Below are positions 15,058-18,471 of a stretch of DNA of 18,471 nt, piece by piece. Source of the DNA: Bacteroidota bacterium (lineage in GTDB: Bacteria > Bacteroidota > Bacteroidia > Flavobacteriales_F > PHOS-HE28); the NCBI GenBank assembly GCA_963169595.1, contig CAUJFM010000215.1, positions 1 to 18,471 of the forward strand, read 5' to 3'. The notes beneath the pieces were generated by a model that was not told the DNA's origin, made no database searches, and was given only the letters and a program-made list of their open reading frames with translations. The translations under genes were made by a program, and so were the position numbers. Numbering within the stretch: position 1 is the first letter of the stretch; every line of letters begins with the position of its first letter.

Positions 15058-16205
15058 CGGCGGGCGGGTTTGGCACTGCTGGGCAGGTTCACCAGCCTGT
15101 CCTGGATGTGACGGCTCACCTCCAGGCCGTCGTGCATGGCATGGGCATACATGGGCTGCTCATGGCCAAGCTCCCAGGCCGGTCGGGCTTGGATACCCCC
15201 ATCCGCACAGGCCTGCAGGAAGGCATCGCGTTCCGCGCGGTCGCCCATGATCACCGCATTGAGCCAGTAGTTGCTGTGCGTGCCCGGCGCCTCTTCCACC
15301 AGTTGCCAGGGCGTTCCCGCAAAGAGCTGTCCATAACGTCCGTGCAGGTCGCGCTTCGTCGCGATGTTATGGTCGAGCTTGCGGAGCTGGGACCTCAGCA
15401 GGGCGGCGTTCAGGTTGGGCAGCCGGTAATTGTATCCCAGCGCATCGTGCGCGAACGCCCAGGGATGGGGCACCTTGGCCTGTGTGGTGAGGTGCTTGGC
15501 GCGCTTGGCCAGCTCGGGGTCATTGAAGAGCATCGCTCCTCCACCCCCGCAGGTGATGATCTTGTTGCCATTGAAGCTGAGGGTGCCGATGTGGCCGAAC
15601 GTGCCGGCATGGCGACCCTCCGTGGTCGATCCCAACGCTTCGGCGGCATCCTCGATCACCGCGATGCCCCAGTGATGGCAGACCTCCACGATACCCTTGA
15701 TGTCCAGCACGAGGCCGAAGGTGTGCATCGGCACGCAGGCGCGTATGGTCCTTCCGCTGGCGATGTGGCGGCAGCCGCCTTCCGTTCTGCGGCATTCGCG
15801 CTCGAGCCAGTTCCGCATGGCGGATGGTGAGAGGCCGAGCGTGGCCCGGTCGATGTCGATGAACACCGGTTCAGCGCCAGTGTAGGCAATGGCATTGGCC
15901 GTGGCGATGAAGGTGAACGCCTGCGTGATGACCAGGTCGCCGCTCCGGCAGCCGCTCAGCAACAACGACATGTGGAGCGCGGAGGTGCCGTTCACCACCG
16001 CCACGCACCCGGCCGCTCCGGTGCGGAGCACCATGTCCTCCTCAAAGGCCGTGATGTCGGGACCCACTGACGATACGAAGGTGGTGCGCACCACGTCGGC
16101 CACGGCCCGTTCGTCCTCCTCGTCGAACCAAGGGGCATGCAGGGGGATGAGGCCGACGGGCTCATCGAACAGCGCCCTTACGCCGTTGATGACCTTGTCA
16201 AACAT
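15054..16205 (-). CDS. legC: LegC-type PLP-dependent aminotransferase
   Basis: This DegT/DnrJ/EryC1-family aminotransferase has 383 residues. It should convert the 4-keto-6-deoxy sugar nucleotide from LegB into the 4-amino sugar, using glutamate as donor. Features are the N-terminal PLHAPWFDEEDERAV, the phosphate-binding VNGTSALHMSL (71-81), ITQAFTFIATANAI (93-106), VPMHTFG (158-164), the cofactor-pairing Asp in IEDAAEALGS (184-193) and the Schiff-base Lys in FNGNKIITCGGGGAMLF (K215). The FNGNK motif and length fit the LegC subfamily. It overlaps legB by 8 bases and the acyltransferase gene by 4, so the three are translated as a unit. The related PseC and PglE enzymes are alternatives but would go with different dehydratases. 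Confidence 0.94.
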   Translation of the reverse strand: MFDKVINGVRALFDEPVGLIPLHAPWFDEEDERAVADVVRTTFVSSVGPDITAFEEDMVLRTGAAGCVAVVNGTSALHMSLLLSGCRSGDLVITQAFTFIATANAIAYTGAEPVFIDIDRATLGLSPSAMRNWLERECRRTEGGCRHIASGRTIRACVPMHTFGLVLDIKGIVEVCHHWGIAVIEDAAEALGSTTEGRHAGTFGHIGTLSFNGNKIITCGGGGAMLFNDPELAKRAKHLTTQAKVPHPWAFAHDALGYNYRLPNLNAALLRSQLRKLDHNIATKRDLHGRYGQLFAGTPWQLVEEAPGTHSNYWLNAVIMGDRAERDAFLQACADGGIQARPAWELGHEQPMYAHAMHDGLEVSRHIQDRLVNLPSSAKPARR

Positions 16206-17187
16206 TGTACAACTGCCACTTGTAGCCGGACCGGTTCGCCGGATCGCGGAACCACTCCACCGTTCGTTGCAGGCCTTCGTTCAGGGTCACGGAAGGTTCC
16301 CAGCCGGTCAGCCGTTGCAGCTTGGCAGCGCTTCCCAGCAACCGTTCCACCTCGCTCTTGTCCGGGCGTACCCGGTCATCGGCCGTAACGATGCGAGCCC
16401 GGCGGCCGGTGATCTGCATGAGCTGCTCGGCAAGGTCCGCCACGCTGACCTCCTGCTGAGTGGCGATGTTCACTTCTTCACCCACGGAAGAAGCGCTCTC
16501 GGCCAGCGCGATGAAGGCGCGTGCCGTGTCCTCCACGAAGACCAGGTCACGGGTGGGGTGCACCGATCCCAAGCGCAGCTCCGACGCACCGCCAAGCAGT
16601 TGCGTGATGATGGTGGGGATCACCGCACGCGCGCTTTGGCGCGGGCCGTAGGTGTTGAACGGGCGCACCACGGTGACGGGTGTGCCGAAGCTCAGGTGGA
16701 AGGAAAGGGCCAGATGGTCCGCGCCGATCTTCGTTGCGCTGTAGGGGGACTGACCCTGGCGGGGATGCTCTTCCGTGATGGGCACCTGCCGGGCTGTTCC
16801 ATAGACCTCGCTGGTGCTGGTGACCAACACGCGTTGAACACCGGCATCCCGCGCGGCCTGCAGCACATTGAGCGTGCCCTTCACATTGGTGTCCACGTAG
16901 CTGTCCGGCGCGTGGTAGCTGTAAGGGATACCGATCAGGGCGGCCAGATGGAACACCTCGTTGCATCCGGCCATGGCCACCCGCATGCCGTTGGGGTCGC
17001 GCACATCGCCCGCCACCACTTCCAGGGAATCCTTCACATCGGGAGGGAGCGTATCCAGCCAGCCCCAGCTGCCCATGCTGTTGTAGCGCACCAAGGCGCG
17101 GACGCGTCTTCCGCTCCGGACCAAGGCCTCGGCCAGGTGGCTTCCAATGAAACCACCGGCACCCGTGATGAACGTAAGGTCGCCCAT
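16198..17187 (-). CDS. legB: LegB-type NAD-dependent sugar nucleotide 4,6-dehydratase
   Basis: This extended short-chain dehydrogenase has 329 residues. It should act on NDP-GlcNAc, giving the 4-keto-6-deoxy intermediate in the first committed step towards legionaminic acid. The NAD site is TGAGGFIGSHL (8-18); catalytic residues lie in VTSTSEVYG (122-130) and in the YSATK of SPYSATKIGADHL (Y149, K153). RPFNTYGPRQSARAVIPTII (175-194) is typical of the LegB subgroup, and the C-terminus ends with LQRTVEWFRDPANRSGY. I chose the ATG at 17187, immediately before the first beta strand, with AGAGG-like purines (TTAGAGG) about ten bases upstream; a TTG at 17211 would add eight residues. A 51-base gap separates it from the SDR gene, the only junction in the operon without overlap. 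In Campylobacter the substrate is GDP-linked; in other bacteria a UDP-linked form is used. Confidence 0.94.
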   Translation of the reverse strand: MGDLTFITGAGGFIGSHLAEALVRSGRRVRALVRYNSMGSWGWLDTLPPDVKDSLEVVAGDVRDPNGMRVAMAGCNEVFHLAALIGIPYSYHAPDSYVDTNVKGTLNVLQAARDAGVQRVLVTSTSEVYGTARQVPITEEHPRQGQSPYSATKIGADHLALSFHLSFGTPVTVVRPFNTYGPRQSARAVIPTIITQLLGGASELRLGSVHPTRDLVFVEDTARAFIALAESASSVGEEVNIATQQEVSVADLAEQLMQITGRRARIVTADDRVRPDKSEVERLLGSAAKLQRLTGWEPSVTLNEGLQRTVEWFRDPANRSGYKWQLYNV

Positions 17188-17238
17188 GTTATCGGCCTCT
17201 AAGATAACCAAGCCGATCGCGCGGGAAGGCCCGCCGTG

Positions 17239-18018
17239 CTACAGCGACCAGCCGTCGTCCACGATGAGGTTCTGCCCGTTCACATAGGCGGAAGCATCGG
17301 AGAGGAGGAACACCAGTGCACCGCACACGTCATCAGGGTCCAGCATGCCCTTGTTCACGGCCATGCTCCGGTAGCGTTCTTGGAATGCAGCTGGCTGCGC
17401 GTCGCGGATGCCGCCCGGACTGATGCTGTTGCACCGTATGCCCATCCCCCGGTGGTAGCTGGCGATGTATCGCGTCAGATGGATGATGCCCGATTTGATG
17501 ATGGCATACTCCACCGGCATGGTGAAGGACATGTCCGTGTACAGCTCAAAACGCGGGGCAGAGACCCCGTAGATGCTGGCCAGGTTCACGATGTTGCCAT
17601 GGCCCTGTTCCTTGAACAATCGGAGGAAGCGTTGGGCCGCAAGGAAGTAGCCGCCGGTATGCATCCCCACGTTCTCCATCAGGTCGGGATAGGTCACCTC
17701 CTCGAAGCGCCGGCCATAGTGCTTGTTGCGCGGATAGGCGTTGTTGACCAGTGCATCCACCCGGCCGTGATGTGCGCGCACCTGTTCGATGCAGGCATCC
17801 AGGCTTGCACTGTCGGTGATGTCCGCACGCAGGCGGGTCAATCTTTCTTGCGGAAGCCCTTGGAGCACGTCGGCCCATGGCTGGCGAGGCGCATCGGGCA
17901 TCAGGTCGGTGGCCACCACCGATCCGCCTTCGGCCAGTACGGCCCTGCAGAAGCGCTGGCCCAGAAGGCCGCAGGCCCCGGTGACCACCACCACCTTGCC
18001 GGTCAGTTGTCCGCTCAT
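17239..18018 (-). CDS. ptmA: PtmA-like SDR family oxidoreductase
   Basis: This classical short-chain dehydrogenase/reductase has 259 residues. It shows the cofactor motif TGACGLLG (13-20), acidic DLMPD after strand 2 (38-42, suggesting NAD preference), NNAYPRNKHYG (92-102, with Tyr replacing Gly of the usual NNAG), catalytic S148 in LASIYG, and Y171/K175 in PVEYAIIKSGIIHLTRYI, then ISPGGI and the C-terminal NGQNLIVDDGWSL. The NNAYPRN and SIYGVSAPRFELY blocks are characteristic of the PtmA-type SDRs found in legionaminate clusters. In Campylobacter, PtmA was linked with PtmF to supply of the amino-sugar precursor, but its exact reaction is not firmly known. Its start overlaps the upstream methyltransferase stop (ATGA). 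No PtmF-like gene is visible in the window. Confidence 0.85.
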   Translation of the reverse strand: MSGQLTGKVVVVTGACGLLGQRFCRAVLAEGGSVVATDLMPDAPRQPWADVLQGLPQERLTRLRADITDSASLDACIEQVRAHHGRVDALVNNAYPRNKHYGRRFEEVTYPDLMENVGMHTGGYFLAAQRFLRLFKEQGHGNIVNLASIYGVSAPRFELYTDMSFTMPVEYAIIKSGIIHLTRYIASYHRGMGIRCNSISPGGIRDAQPAAFQERYRSMAVNKGMLDPDDVCGALVFLLSDASAYVNGQNLIVDDGWSL

Positions 18019-18471
18019 CGGATGATCTCCAGGATGGCCCAGTTCATCAGGAAGCCCCCACTGATCTGCAGGCGTCCACGCTCGCTGTTGATGGTGTAGG
18101 TGCCCAGCCCCTTGCTCTCCGTAGTGAGGTCCACCTGTGGTTTGAACGCATGCAGGTGATGTTCCTGCACACGGCCCTTCAGCCAGGAGTCCACCGTACG
18201 TCGGCTATACGTGTTGTAGGGTAGCCATTGCCCGGCAACGCCGCTGGGGCGTGTGTGGTCGAGCATCTGGGCACGGATGTCGAGGTCGTGGTCCAGGTTG
18301 AAGAGCGCACTGCAATAGATGCGACCACCAGGGCGTGTGATGCGGATCATCTCCTGCAAGGCAAGTCCGGGATCGTTGATGCACAGCAGGGTTTGCCAGC
18401 AGCAGACCAGGTCGAAGCTGTTGTCCGCAAGCCCTGCCAGGTTGTAGAGGTCAGCCTGCAGGTACGTGAAG
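18015..18471 (-). CDS. SAM-dependent methyltransferase, N-terminus beyond right edge
   Basis: The last 151 codons of a class I methyltransferase are visible; the cofactor motif I lies beyond the right edge. What remains begins FTYLQADLYNLAGLADNSFD, the region after strand 3, followed by LVCCWQTLLCINDP (motif near strand 4) and LQEMIRITRPGGRIYCSALF (strand 5 region with the Pro-Gly-Gly turn). The rest has RTVDSWLKGRVQEHHLHAF and a C-terminal GGFLMNWAILEIIR. It is translationally coupled to the PtmA-like gene by an ATGA overlap, so it belongs to the nonulosonate operon. It could methylate the nonulosonic acid or a neighbouring sugar; methylated legionaminate derivatives are known in Campylobacter. 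The substrate is unknown. An in-frame ATG at 18359 is internal, not the start. Confidence 0.82.
   Translation of the reverse strand, partial: FTYLQADLYNLAGLADNSFDLVCCWQTLLCINDPGLALQEMIRITRPGGRIYCSALFNLDHDLDIRAQMLDHTRPSGVAGQWLPYNTYSRRTVDSWLKGRVQEHHLHAFKPQVDLTTESKGLGTYTINSERGRLQISGGFLMNWAILEIIR

Noticed and set aside
15054..17187. Pseudaminic acid pathway (PseB/PseC)
   Set aside because: A hydrolysing 2-epimerase of NeuC/LegG type is present and no PseG-type hydrolase or PseH is seen; LegB and LegC motifs fit better.

Overview
This window is high-GC DNA that most likely comes from a member of the Bacteroidota, probably a GC-rich Flavobacteriales-type lineage. Three observations point there. 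A DUF4783 protein, a family known mainly from Bacteroidota, sits directly upstream of nadC and divergent to rlmH. Several gene starts are preceded by matches to the Bacteroidota -7 promoter element TAnnTTTG. The M1 peptidase has a GMEYP-type substrate motif in place of GAMEN. The taxonomic call is inference, because no rRNA gene is present.

Left part (1-4764), housekeeping. A minus-strand run encodes a DUF4783 secreted protein, NadC (NAD synthesis), a YihY/BrkB-type membrane protein and an M1-family metallopeptidase cut off by the left edge. The junctions overlap or are very short, so this is probably one operon. It diverges from rlmH, which encodes the 23S rRNA pseudouridine methyltransferase.

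Middle part (4758-11113), surface polysaccharide assembly. It encodes a zinc-ribbon SAM methyltransferase, a GT4-like glycosyltransferase, a GT2 glycosyltransferase, a large multi-spanning membrane protein of polymerase or GT-C character with an internal run of ten G, and a GT-B-like protein with DLQHG, HP and SS motifs. Gene orientation alternates here, so these are several transcription units. Three have recognisable candidate -7 promoter elements.

Right part (11261-18471), nonulosonic acid synthesis. Eight genes on the minus strand, read from right to left, are: a SAM methyltransferase (cut by the right edge), a PtmA-like SDR, LegB 4,6-dehydratase, LegC aminotransferase, a NeuD/LegH acyltransferase, NeuB/LegI synthase, NeuC/LegG hydrolysing 2-epimerase and a PtmE-like CBS-nucleotidyltransferase. 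Six of the seven junctions overlap. This is a nearly complete route to a legionaminic-acid-type sugar. The CBS-nucleotidyltransferase points to the GDP-linked version known from Campylobacter jejuni. The CMP-sugar synthetase (LegF/NeuA) is not in the window and may lie beyond the right edge.

Taken together, the right-hand operon should make the acidic sugar, and the glycosyltransferases and polymerase-like protein in the middle should build it into a surface glycan. Because Bacteroidota lack flagella, the likely acceptor is an O-antigen, capsule or glycoprotein, not flagellin. No tRNA, rRNA, CRISPR array, insertion sequence or phage gene was seen. No stretch over 300 bases lacks a gene; the longest gaps are about 150-170 bases.
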